This document shows, one piece after another, positions 56,343 to 64,000 of a DNA stretch of 64,000 bases (the stretch's first letter is position 1; each line of letters begins with the position of its first letter). The notes below the pieces were generated by a model. That model was not told where the DNA came from. It made no database searches and saw only the letters and a program-made list of their open reading frames with translations. A program made the translations under genes and the position numbers. Origin of the DNA: Lentisalinibacter sediminis (GTDB taxonomy: Bacteria > Pseudomonadota > Gammaproteobacteria > Steroidobacterales > Woeseiaceae); the NCBI RefSeq assembly GCF_040706615.1, contig NZ_JAPDRF010000007.1:248001-312000 (forward strand), read 5' to 3'.

Positions 56343-57152
56343 TCAATGGTCCGTCCGCGAGCGGCGGCGGTAGCGGGCCGGGGTCTGGCCGACGAACTTC
56401 CGGAATGCGGCGTAGAAAGCGGAGTTCGAATTGAAACCGGTCGCGAAAGCGATATTCAGGATCGCGCTCTCGTCGCCGTTCGTCTCCGCGAGCATCCGCT
56501 TCGCATGCTCGACCCGGTATCGGTTCACGTAGTCGAAGAAGCTCATCCCGAAGCCGGCATTGATCACCTGCGACAGGTGATTCACGGAGCAGTCCACGAG
56601 CTTCGCGAGTTTCGGTAACGTCAGATCGGAGCGCAGCCAGGCCTGCCGTGAAACCATGACCGTCTCGAGACGTTCCCGGTAGGCAGAGAGCTGTGCTCCG
56701 GTCAGTCCTGACTTCGTATATTTCAGTCTGCCGGGCGCAGCGGCCGCCGGCCGCCCCGCGGCAGGCGCGCGAGCCGCGGCCGGAAGCTCGTAATAGTCGT
56801 GGATCATCACGGCCGCATCGCCGTGCAGGGTTATGAACTCCGCACCCTGTGTCGGCCGGACCGTGCCGCGGCCACCGCCGCAGCCCTCGCCGCAGCCGAG
56901 CGGGCACATCCGGTACTGGAACGCGACGGTCTGCGGGCCCTCGACGACCTCGCCGATCAGCTCGTAGCGGTGCCGATAGGCGGAGAAGAACTCCCGCAGG
57001 GCCACGACCAGTTCGTCGTGCGAGCTGCGCCGGTTCTCCGGGACGTCCCAGTACAGGCCGTCGCGGGCCAGGTGGTCGGCCACGGCGACCGGGTCGCGGT
57101 GGTTCCAGGCGTCGAAATAACTTCTCACGAACTCGGTTGCACGCATCTTCAT
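56343..57152 (-). CDS. AraC-type regulator with N-terminal SnoaL-like domain
   Basis: A 269-residue protein of two parts. Residues about 1-125 resemble a SnoaL/NTF2-like domain (VRSYFDAWNHRDPVAVADHL, then VALREFFSAYRHRYELIGEV) with an inserted Cys/Gly cluster CPLGCGEGCGGGRG. After an Ala/Pro linker, residues about 165-265 form an AraC helix-turn-helix pair (LTLPKLAKLVDCSVNHLSQV and FATGFNSNSAFYAAFRKFVG). The fold pairing would let a small hydrophobic ligand control DNA binding. The Cys group could bind a metal or redox signal. Likely targets are the flanking oxidoreductase genes. Confidence 0.85.
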   Translation of the reverse strand: MKMRATEFVRSYFDAWNHRDPVAVADHLARDGLYWDVPENRRSSHDELVVALREFFSAYRHRYELIGEVVEGPQTVAFQYRMCPLGCGEGCGGGRGTVRPTQGAEFITLHGDAAVMIHDYYELPAAARAPAAGRPAAAAPGRLKYTKSGLTGAQLSAYRERLETVMVSRQAWLRSDLTLPKLAKLVDCSVNHLSQVINAGFGMSFFDYVNRYRVEHAKRMLAETNGDESAILNIAFATGFNSNSAFYAAFRKFVGQTPARYRRRSRTDH

Positions 57153-57193
57153 CCCCTGCCGCCGGAGTACAGAAGCTACCACAGCCCTGTGAG

Positions 57194-58405
57194 TCAGTAG
57201 TCCGGCGGCGGCGTGGCGCGGGCGCGAGCCGGCGTCCAGAAGGGCTTGTCGCGGCGAAGACAGCGCGCGACGCGGCTGTACTGGCGCAGTTCCTTCTCGT
57301 AGTAGATCTCCGCCCACAGGGGGCCGTCCAGGTACTCCGTCCGGATCATCGCCAGTGCGATATTCGCCTTGACCGCCGGCGACCACATCGCGGACGTGAC
57401 GTAGCCGACCTCCCGCGTGCAACGCCGGTTCGCGTAGATGTACGACCCGTCCGCCGGCCGGTTCCCTTCGACGTCGAGTTTCGTCAGCGTGTACTTCGGC
57501 CCCCGGCGCTTTTCCTCCAGCAACGCGCTGCGGCCGTTGAAATGGGGCTTGCGGAAGTCGACCAGCCAGCCGAGATTGAGCTCGAAGGGAGTCTGGTCGT
57601 GCTCGAAGTGCACCGTGCGCAGTGCCTCGTTGAACTCCATGGCCGGCATGATGAAGCCCGCCTCGAGACGGGCCATGTTCGTTGCCGCCTCGCCGTAGGG
57701 CTGTATCCCGTAGTCGGCGCCGGCGGCATACAGGTCGTCCCACAGTTGCAGCCCGAGATGCCGCGGTATCCAGAGCTCGTAGCCGAGATCGCCGGTGAAG
57801 CCCGTGCGCGAGACCATCAGCGAGTCGCCGCGATAGGGGAAATGCCGGATGTCGAAGGGCTTCGCCTGCTCGATGCCCTCGAGCCCCATCCGCTTCAGCA
57901 CGGTGCAGGAGGTGGGGCCCTGCAGCGACAGCGCCGCGAGGTCGTCGGTGATGTCCGTGACCGTGACGTCGTCGTAGCCGAAAGCGCTTCGGGCCAGCCA
58001 GGCTGTGCACGGGCTGCCGCAGGTCAGCATGAAGCGGTCGTCGGCCAGTCGGAATATCGTGCCGTCGTCGATCATGCGGCCCTCGTCCGTGCACCACACG
58101 GAATAGGCGACGCGATCGAGCCGGATCCGGCCGATATCCCGGGTGACCATCCGGTTCAGCATGGCGGCCGCGTCGGCGCCGCGGATCTCGTATTTCTGCA
58201 TCGGGCAGATGTCGTAGGTACCGCACAGATTGCGCACGCAGAAATATTCGTACTCGGTGTCGTAGTAGTACTCGGCGAATTTGTATCCGTTCCATGCCGA
58301 CCAGGCCTCACGGATATTCAGCGCCTCCTGCCGCGGGTAGAACGGGGAGAGCTTCAGGCGCTCGCCGGCGTATCGATCGTCAATCGGGCTACTCTCGGTA
58401 CTCAT
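57194..58405 (-). CDS. GcvT-fold aminomethyltransferase/demethylase-like protein
   Basis: A 403-residue member of the GcvT/DmdA fold. The N-terminal part has CGTYDICPMQKYEIRGADAA and LNRMVTRDI (folate-binding fold), the centre GDSLMVSRTGFTGDLGYELW, and NMARLEAGFIMPAMEF where the Arg-Glu pair binds tetrahydrofolate in GcvT. The C-terminal barrel (VGYVTSAMWSPAVKANIALA) is intact. GcvP/GcvH genes are absent nearby, so it is not a standard glycine-cleavage T-protein; a one-carbon demethylase of an N- or O-methyl compound is more likely. It is 2 bases downstream of the first PYROXD2-like gene, in one operon. Confidence 0.85.
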   Translation of the reverse strand: MSTESSPIDDRYAGERLKLSPFYPRQEALNIREAWSAWNGYKFAEYYYDTEYEYFCVRNLCGTYDICPMQKYEIRGADAAAMLNRMVTRDIGRIRLDRVAYSVWCTDEGRMIDDGTIFRLADDRFMLTCGSPCTAWLARSAFGYDDVTVTDITDDLAALSLQGPTSCTVLKRMGLEGIEQAKPFDIRHFPYRGDSLMVSRTGFTGDLGYELWIPRHLGLQLWDDLYAAGADYGIQPYGEAATNMARLEAGFIMPAMEFNEALRTVHFEHDQTPFELNLGWLVDFRKPHFNGRSALLEEKRRGPKYTLTKLDVEGNRPADGSYIYANRRCTREVGYVTSAMWSPAVKANIALAMIRTEYLDGPLWAEIYYEKELRQYSRVARCLRRDKPFWTPARARATPPPDY

Positions 58406-58407
58406 GG

Positions 58408-60027
58408 TCACTCGTCGCTGAAGTCGTCTTGCGGCACCGTGTTCGGGCGCCGGAGATCGCGCAGGATCTCGCGGGCGGAGTTCGCTCCGCAGGCGGCCGA
58501 TACGCCGCCGCCCGGATGGGTGGAGGAGCCGCTCATATAGAGGTTCTTCACCGGCATGCGGTACTGCCCGTAGCCCGGAAAGGGGCGATTGAAGAACAGC
58601 TGGTCGATGGTGAGTTCGCCCTGGAAGATATTGCCCTCCGTGAGGCCGATCTCTTCCTCGATCTCGTGCGGCGTGCGTACCTCCATGTGCACGATCAGAT
58701 CCCTGAACCCGGGACTGTAACGCTCGATCTTGTCGATGACCGTCTGCCCGAACGCGTCGCGCCGTTCCGGTGTCCACGGACCGTCCGCCAGCGTCGGCGG
58801 GCAGTACTGGATGAAGTTCGACATCCAGTGCTGTCCGGGCGGCGCCACCGTCGGATCCCAGGCGGAGGGTATGACGGACTCGATGAACGGATCGTCGGAC
58901 CAGCGGCCCCGTTTCCAGCAGTCGTAGGCTCGCTCCATGGTCTCGAGCGTGCCGGTGAAGGCCTGTCCGCCGCGGTTCAGATACGGGTTGTCGGGGACAC
59001 CGGTGAATTTCGGCATGGCGGACAGGGCGATATTGACCTTGCCGGAGGAGCCGCGGATCTTGAAGTTCTTCGCCTTCTCGTAAATACCGTCCGGCAGGTC
59101 CGAACGGTCCATGATCTGCGTGAAGGTGCGCTTCGCGTCCAGGTTGGAGACCACAATGCGGGCCCGTATCTCGTCGCCGTTCTCAAGCGCGACGCCCACC
59201 GCCTTGCCGTTCTCCACGACGACCTGCTGCACGCCCGCCTCGGTGCGGATCTCGCCGCCGTGCTCGCGCAGCGCCGAGGCGATGGCGTGGGAGATGGCGC
59301 CCATGCCGCCGCGGGCGAGTCCCCAGGCGCCGATGTTGCCGTCCACGTCGCCCATCACGTGATGCAGCAGGATATAGGCGGAGCCGGGCGAATAAACGCC
59401 GAGCGCGGTGCCGATGATGCCCGGGCTCGCCATCGCGCCCTTGATCAGTTCGTTCTCGAAATAGTCCTCGAGAAAATCGGCGGCACTCATGGTGAAGAAA
59501 CGTACGTATTCGTAGAGTTCCTTCTCACCGAGCGACCAGAACTGCTTCGCGAGGTAGAGGATCTCCATGATGTCCCGCGGCCGGAAAGAGGTCGGGTCCG
59601 GCGGCGTGCGCATCAGCGTCTTGCGGATCAGCTGCGAGTAGCGCATCAGGTCCGTCTGGAAGCGGTGCATCGCGTCCGCGTCGTGGGGTGAGTGGCGTTT
59701 CAGCTCCAGGTGTGCGGCTTCCTCGTCGTGATAGGAGAACAGCCGCTCGTCGCCGTCGCCGAAGTTGACGGTGCCGAGGTAGGGTACGAGCAGCAGGCCG
59801 TGGCGTCCGAGGTCGAGATCGCGGTGGATCGCCTGCCGCATCATGCTGCAGACGTAGGAGCAGTTGGAGTAGGTCCAGCCCTCGTGCAGTTCCCGCGAGA
59901 CGGCAGCGCCGCCGATGTAGTCGTTCTTCTCCAGCACCACCACGTCGAGGCCTGCCTTGGCCAGGTAGGCGGCGTTCGCCAGCCCGTTGTGGCCGGCGCC
60001 GATGACCACTGCGTCGTAGCGCTTCAT
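58408..60027 (-). CDS. PYROXD2/CrtI-like FAD oxidoreductase A
   Basis: A 539-residue flavoprotein. The N-terminal FAD motif is VVIGAGHNGLANAAYLAKAG, then VVLEKNDYIGGAAVSREL. The C-terminal FAD signature is GSSTHPGGGVSAACGANSA. Such proteins are annotated as phytoene-desaturase-like but belong to the PYROXD2 group with unknown substrates. The carotenoid genes crtB or crtE are not present, arguing against carotenoid synthesis. It overlaps the next PYROXD2 copy by 4 bases and leads into the GcvT-like gene. Confidence 0.85.
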   Translation of the reverse strand: MKRYDAVVIGAGHNGLANAAYLAKAGLDVVVLEKNDYIGGAAVSRELHEGWTYSNCSYVCSMMRQAIHRDLDLGRHGLLLVPYLGTVNFGDGDERLFSYHDEEAAHLELKRHSPHDADAMHRFQTDLMRYSQLIRKTLMRTPPDPTSFRPRDIMEILYLAKQFWSLGEKELYEYVRFFTMSAADFLEDYFENELIKGAMASPGIIGTALGVYSPGSAYILLHHVMGDVDGNIGAWGLARGGMGAISHAIASALREHGGEIRTEAGVQQVVVENGKAVGVALENGDEIRARIVVSNLDAKRTFTQIMDRSDLPDGIYEKAKNFKIRGSSGKVNIALSAMPKFTGVPDNPYLNRGGQAFTGTLETMERAYDCWKRGRWSDDPFIESVIPSAWDPTVAPPGQHWMSNFIQYCPPTLADGPWTPERRDAFGQTVIDKIERYSPGFRDLIVHMEVRTPHEIEEEIGLTEGNIFQGELTIDQLFFNRPFPGYGQYRMPVKNLYMSGSSTHPGGGVSAACGANSAREILRDLRRPNTVPQDDFSDE

Positions 60028-61568
60028 CCCAGTATCTCCCGGGCGGCATTGCGGCCCGGCGCGCCGGTCAGGTCACCGCCGGGATGGGAACCCGCGCCGC
60101 AGAGAAAGAGGCCCGGCACCGGGGTCGCGTACTGGGCGGCGCCGTAGGTCGGGCGCATCATCAGCAGCTGGTCCATGGCGAACTCGGTATGGTGCCAGTG
60201 GCCGCCGGTGACGCTGAAACGCGCCTCGATGTCCGCCGGCGTCAGGAATTCCGCGTGCAGGATGTGGGCGCGGATATCCGGCGCGTAACGCGCGATGGTG
60301 TCGATCGAGCGTTCCCGCATGCGGTCTCGCGCCTCGTCGCTCCAGCCGCCGCGCAGTCGGTGAGGCACGTACATGACATGGGCGGAGAGCACGTGCCGGT
60401 CGTCGGGTGCGGCGGAGGGATCGTGCAGGCTCGGTATCACGATCTCCATCACGGGATGGGAGGGACAGTCGCCGTATTTCGCGTCGTCGAAAGCGAACTC
60501 GATGGCGTCCATGGTGGGCGCGATGATCATCCGTCCGTGCGGCCGGTCCAGCCCGCGGAATTCCGGCAGCCCGTGCAGCGCAAGGTGCAGCTTGCCGACG
60601 TAGCCCTCGCAGCGGAGTCGCCGAATCCGATTCGTGAAGTCGATCTCCAGGTTGTCGACGCCAACCAGGTCCAGGAACGTGCGCTGCGGGTCGGCGGCCG
60701 AGACGATGCGCGTGGCCCCGATCTCGGTCCCGTCCGCCAGCCTGACGCCGTTCGCGGTCAGGCCGTCTTCGCTGGCGTCGATCCGTATCCGCTTGACGCG
60801 GGCGCCGTAGCGGATCTCCGTGCCGGCCTGCTTCGCTGCCGCCTCCAGCGCGGTGACCAGGCCGGGTATCCCGTTCGCCGGCACCGCATGCTCGCCGTCC
60901 GAGCCGCCGGCCATCCGATAGAGCATGCCGAGTACCGCCCCATTCGGGGAGCGGGGCGCCATCTTGCCGCCGATGAGCCCGTCCCAGCTGAGGGCGGCTT
61001 TCAGGAGGTCGCTGGCGAAGAGCTCGTCCATCAGGTCCCGTGTCGGCAGGGAGGCGATGCGCAGAAACTCCTGCATGTCCTGCCTGCCCATGCGGCGGAG
61101 GTTCAGGCCGAGGTGGGCGAAGGTCATCGCGTTGGCCAGACCGGTCGCGCCGATCCGGGGCATGGTCTTGTGCCAGAACGGAGAGAGCGCCTTCGCATAA
61201 CGCTGCAGCCGGCGGAGATACACCCGGTAGGCTTCCTCGTCGGCCGTGCCGGCGCCCGCTATCCGGCCGCCGCCGATCGTGACGTGTCTCCCGTCCTCGC
61301 CGAGCGCCACCGTCCGCAGCGGCGAGGCGCCGGGTTCGAAGCCGTGCCCGAGCAGTCCCAGTTCGCGGATGACCCGCTCTGAGAAATGACTCAGCGAGTG
61401 GGCTGGCGAGACGTGGAAGCCCGGATGGAACTCGTAGCTGGACGCAAGGCCGCCGGGCGCGGGCCCCGCCTCGAGCACGAGCACGCGCTGGCCGCCGCGC
61501 GCCAGGTAGGCAGCGCAGACGAGTCCGTTGTGGCCGGCGCCGATGACGATGGAGTCGTACTGGCTCAA
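60024..61568 (-). CDS. PYROXD2/CrtI-like FAD oxidoreductase B
   Basis: A 514-residue paralogue of the downstream gene, with IVIGAGHNGLVCAAYLARGG, LVLEAGPAPGGLASSYEF and the C-terminal CGAGSHPGGDLTGAPGRNAA. The two copies are clearly diverged, so they probably form a heterodimer or act on successive intermediates. It is the first gene of the operon 61568-57194; no regulator lies between it and the aldose dehydrogenase. The promoter is in the 141-base gap to 61710. Confidence 0.85.
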   Translation of the reverse strand: MSQYDSIVIGAGHNGLVCAAYLARGGQRVLVLEAGPAPGGLASSYEFHPGFHVSPAHSLSHFSERVIRELGLLGHGFEPGASPLRTVALGEDGRHVTIGGGRIAGAGTADEEAYRVYLRRLQRYAKALSPFWHKTMPRIGATGLANAMTFAHLGLNLRRMGRQDMQEFLRIASLPTRDLMDELFASDLLKAALSWDGLIGGKMAPRSPNGAVLGMLYRMAGGSDGEHAVPANGIPGLVTALEAAAKQAGTEIRYGARVKRIRIDASEDGLTANGVRLADGTEIGATRIVSAADPQRTFLDLVGVDNLEIDFTNRIRRLRCEGYVGKLHLALHGLPEFRGLDRPHGRMIIAPTMDAIEFAFDDAKYGDCPSHPVMEIVIPSLHDPSAAPDDRHVLSAHVMYVPHRLRGGWSDEARDRMRERSIDTIARYAPDIRAHILHAEFLTPADIEARFSVTGGHWHHTEFAMDQLLMMRPTYGAAQYATPVPGLFLCGAGSHPGGDLTGAPGRNAAREILG

Positions 61569-61709
61569 GGCATTGATCCCGGGTCGATCAGCCGATCGAC
61601 GGAATACGCTAGATGCCGGGCCGCGGCGCGGCTTCCGGGCCTATACGCCCGGAACCGATTCCGGTTCCGGCACCGAGGTCGTTCCGCGCCGCCCGGGACG
61701 CGACCGACA

Positions 61710-62888
61710 CTACTGTGGCGTCAGCCTCAGCAGCCTTCCCCGGCTGTCGCCGCGCTCGTCTTCCAGCACCCAGATGGCGCCGTCCGGTCCTTCGGCGAGG
61801 GCGCGGATGCGCGCGCCCATGTCGTAGCGTTCGGCCTCGCGGGCGCTCTCGCCGTCGAGTTCGATGCGCACGATGGCCCGGGACGAGAGCCCGGCGGCGA
61901 AGGCATCGCCGCGCCAGTCGCCGAACAGATCACCCTTGTAGATCATCAGGTCGCCGGGCGAGATGGCCGGCACCCAGGCCACGGCCGGCGTCTTGAACTC
62001 CGGCCGGGTGTCGTGATCCGGGATCTCACGGCCGTCGTAGTGGTCGCCTTCGGAGACCTCGGGATAGCCGTAGTTCTCGGCGCGGACAATGTGATTCAGC
62101 TCGTCGCCGTGGGCCGGGCCCATTTCGATCACCCAGAGGCGGCCGTCCAGATCGATGTCGATGCCCAGCGGGTTGCGGTGGCCCAGCGACCAGAACTCGC
62201 CGTAGACGCCGATGTCGTCGACCAGCGGGCTCTGTTCGATGTAGTTCGCGTAGGGATTGTCGGCGGGCTCGGAGCCGTCCTCGTTCAGGCGCAGCACCTT
62301 GCCCATGTTGCTCTGCATGTCCTGGGCCGGCGTGAACTTCTGGCGGTCGCCGGAGGTGATCCAAAGATAGCCGTCGTCGTCGAAAGCCAGCCGGTGCCCG
62401 TAATGGCCGAAGCCGACCACCTTCGGATACTGGCGCCAGACGACCTCGGCGTCGCCGAGGCGGCCCCCGCGCTCGGTCAGCTCCAGCGTCGCGCGCATCA
62501 CGGCGGCGCCGCGGGTGTCGGCAACGCCGGCCTCCACATAGCTCAGATAAATGACCCCGTTCCCGGCGAAGTCCGGATGGAGCATGACGTCGCCGAGTCC
62601 GCCCTGGCCGCCGTAGTCCACGTCCGGCACGCCGCGCACGGGACGGGACTTCTCGCCGTCCCGGCTCACCACGAGGAGGTTGCCCTTCTTCTCGGTGACC
62701 AGCAGGCGGCCGTCCGGCAGGAAGGCCATTGCCCAGGGTTCGTCGAACGAGGTGACCGGCTCGACGGCGAAGGGCTGGCCACTCTCCGCCTGGACGCAGG
62801 CTGCGAGCAGGAGCGCTGCGGCCGCGGCCGTGGACTGCAGCCATAGCCGATGGGCGGCATTCAGAAAGACAGGTCGCCAATGGATCAT
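61710..62888 (-). CDS. PQQ-dependent aldose sugar dehydrogenase (YliI/Asd-like)
   Basis: A 392-residue beta-propeller lipoprotein. The signal peptide ends in ALLLAAC, so Cys at about 31 is predicted to be lipidated. The fold has DEPWAMAFLPDGRLLVTEKK, VDYGGQGGLGDVMLHPDFAG, GHYGHRLAFDDDGYLWITSG and SLGHRNPLGIDIDLDGRLWV, the conserved pattern of soluble glucose/aldose dehydrogenases using PQQ. It acts on aldoses in the periplasm. PQQ synthesis genes are not in the window. Confidence 0.9.
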   Translation of the reverse strand: MIHWRPVFLNAAHRLWLQSTAAAAALLLAACVQAESGQPFAVEPVTSFDEPWAMAFLPDGRLLVTEKKGNLLVVSRDGEKSRPVRGVPDVDYGGQGGLGDVMLHPDFAGNGVIYLSYVEAGVADTRGAAVMRATLELTERGGRLGDAEVVWRQYPKVVGFGHYGHRLAFDDDGYLWITSGDRQKFTPAQDMQSNMGKVLRLNEDGSEPADNPYANYIEQSPLVDDIGVYGEFWSLGHRNPLGIDIDLDGRLWVIEMGPAHGDELNHIVRAENYGYPEVSEGDHYDGREIPDHDTRPEFKTPAVAWVPAISPGDLMIYKGDLFGDWRGDAFAAGLSSRAIVRIELDGESAREAERYDMGARIRALAEGPDGAIWVLEDERGDSRGRLLRLTPQ

Positions 62889-62960
62889 GCGACTCCCGTT
62901 GGTACGCTTGTGGGTTGGTGCAAGTCAATGTACCCAATGACCGCGGCGGCTGCCATACCG

Positions 62961-63746
62961 CTAATGTTCGACATCCCTGGTGAACGGGACGAAACGGACC
63001 GGCAGCACGTGGCGGGAGGTCACCGAGCCGTCGGGGCGTTTCTCGAACACCTCAAGGGACTGGGCGCCGCCTTCGGGACCCACCGGGATGACGAGGCGGC
63101 CGCCCACCTTCAGCTGTTCGATCAACGGCGGCGGTACCGCCTCGGGGGCGGCCGTCACCACGATCGCATCGAACGGCGCCGCCTGCGGCCAGCCCTGGTA
63201 GCCGTCGCCGATCCTGACGCTGACGTTGGCGTAGCCGAGCCGCTCCAGTGTCTCAGCCGCCCGCTCGCCGAGCGGCGCGACGATCTCTATCGTGTAGACG
63301 TGCTCGGCGATTTCTGCGAGGACGGCGGCCTGATAACCCGAGCCCGTCCCCACCTCGAGCACCGTGGAGTCGGGCCCGACAGAGGCGAGATCCGTCATCA
63401 GCGCGACGATATAGGGCTGGGAAATCGTCTGTCCCTCGCCGATCGGCAGCGGTCGATCCTCGTAGGCGTAATCCCGGTAGGCCGGCAGGACGAATTCGTG
63501 GCGGGGCACGTCACGGATGGCGTCCAGGACCGCGGGGTCGAGACGCGCTTTGCCCGTGTAGTCGGCGGTTTCCTGCACCTGCTGCTCCACCGCCCGGGCG
63601 AGCGCCAGACGCTGCGCCTCCCGGGAGGACTCCCCGCAGGCGGTCAGCGGCACGGCCAGGCCGAGCCCGGCGGCCAGCGGTAGCACCGGTAGTAGTGACC
63701 GTGCTAGTGATCGCAGCAAACGGCGTGTGTATTTTGCCCTGTCCAT
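62961..63746 (-). CDS. pcm: Protein-L-isoaspartate O-methyltransferase, exported
   Basis: A PCMT of 261 residues that methylates isoaspartyl residues to start their repair. Motifs: PRHEFVLPAYRDYAYEDRPL, GEGQTISQPYIVALMTDLA, the SAM site VLEVGTGSGYQAAVLAEIA, and GRLVIPVGPEGGAQSLEVF. Unusually it has a basic N-terminus (TRRLLRSLARS) and a hydrophobic segment ending LAVPLTAC, which looks like a lipobox, so it would be a periplasmic lipoprotein although SAM is cytoplasmic. The ATG at 63746 is preferred to a GTG 21 bases upstream. Confidence 0.9.
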   Translation of the reverse strand: MDRAKYTRRLLRSLARSLLPVLPLAAGLGLAVPLTACGESSREAQRLALARAVEQQVQETADYTGKARLDPAVLDAIRDVPRHEFVLPAYRDYAYEDRPLPIGEGQTISQPYIVALMTDLASVGPDSTVLEVGTGSGYQAAVLAEIAEHVYTIEIVAPLGERAAETLERLGYANVSVRIGDGYQGWPQAAPFDAIVVTAAPEAVPPPLIEQLKVGGRLVIPVGPEGGAQSLEVFEKRPDGSVTSRHVLPVRFVPFTRDVEH

Positions 63747-63795
63747 CGTCACGACGTCCTTCTGCACTGACGGTAATCCGGCAATGTGCGGGTGG

Positions 63796-64000
63796 TCAAA
63801 CCGACCGGCGGCTGCGGGTCAGGCGGTAGAGCAGGGCGCCCGAAGCGATGGTGGCGACCGCCGCCAGCATCTCGCGGGGGTTCACCGTGGCGGCGAGCCC
63901 CGCGAAGACCAGCGTGAAGACGACAAACACGGCCGGAGCCAGGGGATATGCCCAAGGATATGACCACGGATAGCCCGGCAATTCCTCGCGACGCCCGGGT
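63796..64000 (-). CDS. Amino-acid permease (APC family), C-terminal part
   Basis: The last 67 codons of a gene that continues past the window edge. LPGYPWSYPWAYPLAPAVFV and two hydrophobic segments with a short basic tail (YRLTRSRRSV) match the end of APC superfamily transporters, where the R-x-P-G-Y-P-W/xxP pattern precedes the final two helices. The substrate is unknown. It lies 49 bases upstream of pcm on the same strand. Confidence 0.65.
   Translation of the reverse strand, partial: PGRREELPGYPWSYPWAYPLAPAVFVVFTLVFAGLAATVNPREMLAAVATIASGALLYRLTRSRRSV

Noticed and set aside
57194..58405. Glycine-cleavage T-protein gcvT
   Set aside because: No gcvH or gcvP nearby, and the neighbours are FAD oxidoreductases; kept as GcvT-fold of unknown substrate.
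58408..61568. Carotenoid desaturase pair (crtI)
   Set aside because: The FAD motifs fit, but no phytoene synthase or other carotenoid gene is present and the sequences look PYROXD2-like.

Overview
The window is a continuous piece of a GC-rich gammaproteobacterial chromosome. Several gene orders are typical of that class: M23 peptidase-secA-mutT, zapD-coaE-pilDCBA, pilRS, sucCD, bamD/rluD/pgeF/clpB, aspS-nudB, pncC-thpR-recA-recX-alaS-csrA-tRNA-Ser-tRNA-Arg. Sequence style suggests a free-living, possibly halophilic relative of the Ectothiorhodospiraceae/Chromatiales, but the genus cannot be fixed from the sequence alone.

Layout. 1-6.1 kb: envelope peptidase, SecA, a MutT-like Nudix enzyme, ZapD and CoaE. 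6.1-11.5 kb: type IV pilus genes pilD, pilC, pilB and two pilins. The upstream pilin has a sigma-54-type promoter, fitting the PilS/PilR pair at 16.3-19.3 kb; the second pilin appears to have its own sigma-70 promoter. 11.5-15.4 kb: less GC-rich DNA with a decayed membrane-protein gene and a tightly overlapping three-gene cassette (GT2 polyprenyl-phosphate glycosyltransferase, GtrA flippase, STT3-like GT-C transferase) that I infer glycosylates the pilin or another surface molecule. 19.5-42.9 kb: housekeeping genes (succinyl-CoA ligase, NAD synthetase, outer-membrane assembly, RNA modification, heat shock, Asp/Ala tRNA charging, mismatch repair, recombination, CsrA). A REP-flanked nested inverted-repeat block lies between a hydrolase gene and mutS.

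43-44.5 kb: tRNA-Ser(GCU) and tRNA-Arg(ACG). The last 19 bases of tRNA-Arg recur 1295 bases downstream, followed by a diverged copy of its terminator region. The bounded segment holds a TlpA-like thioredoxin and a decayed transposase. This looks like an eroded tRNA-targeted island.

44.5-64 kb: accessory region. It holds a NYN nuclease, an SDR with a signal peptide, a TetR regulator with palindromic operators and a divergent three-gene operon, an exported catalase-peroxidase, endonuclease V, a NarL-type two-component system and membrane proteins of unknown role. It also holds an uncharacterised metabolic cluster: two PYROXD2-like FAD oxidoreductases, a GcvT-fold protein, an AraC regulator with an N-terminal SnoaL-like domain, and a DadA/PuuB-like oxidase with a membrane protein. 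The right end carries a PQQ-type aldose dehydrogenase, an apparently exported isoaspartyl methyltransferase and the C-terminus of an amino-acid permease. The strongest candidates for undescribed biology are the pilin-adjacent glycosylation cassette and the PYROXD2/GcvT cluster.
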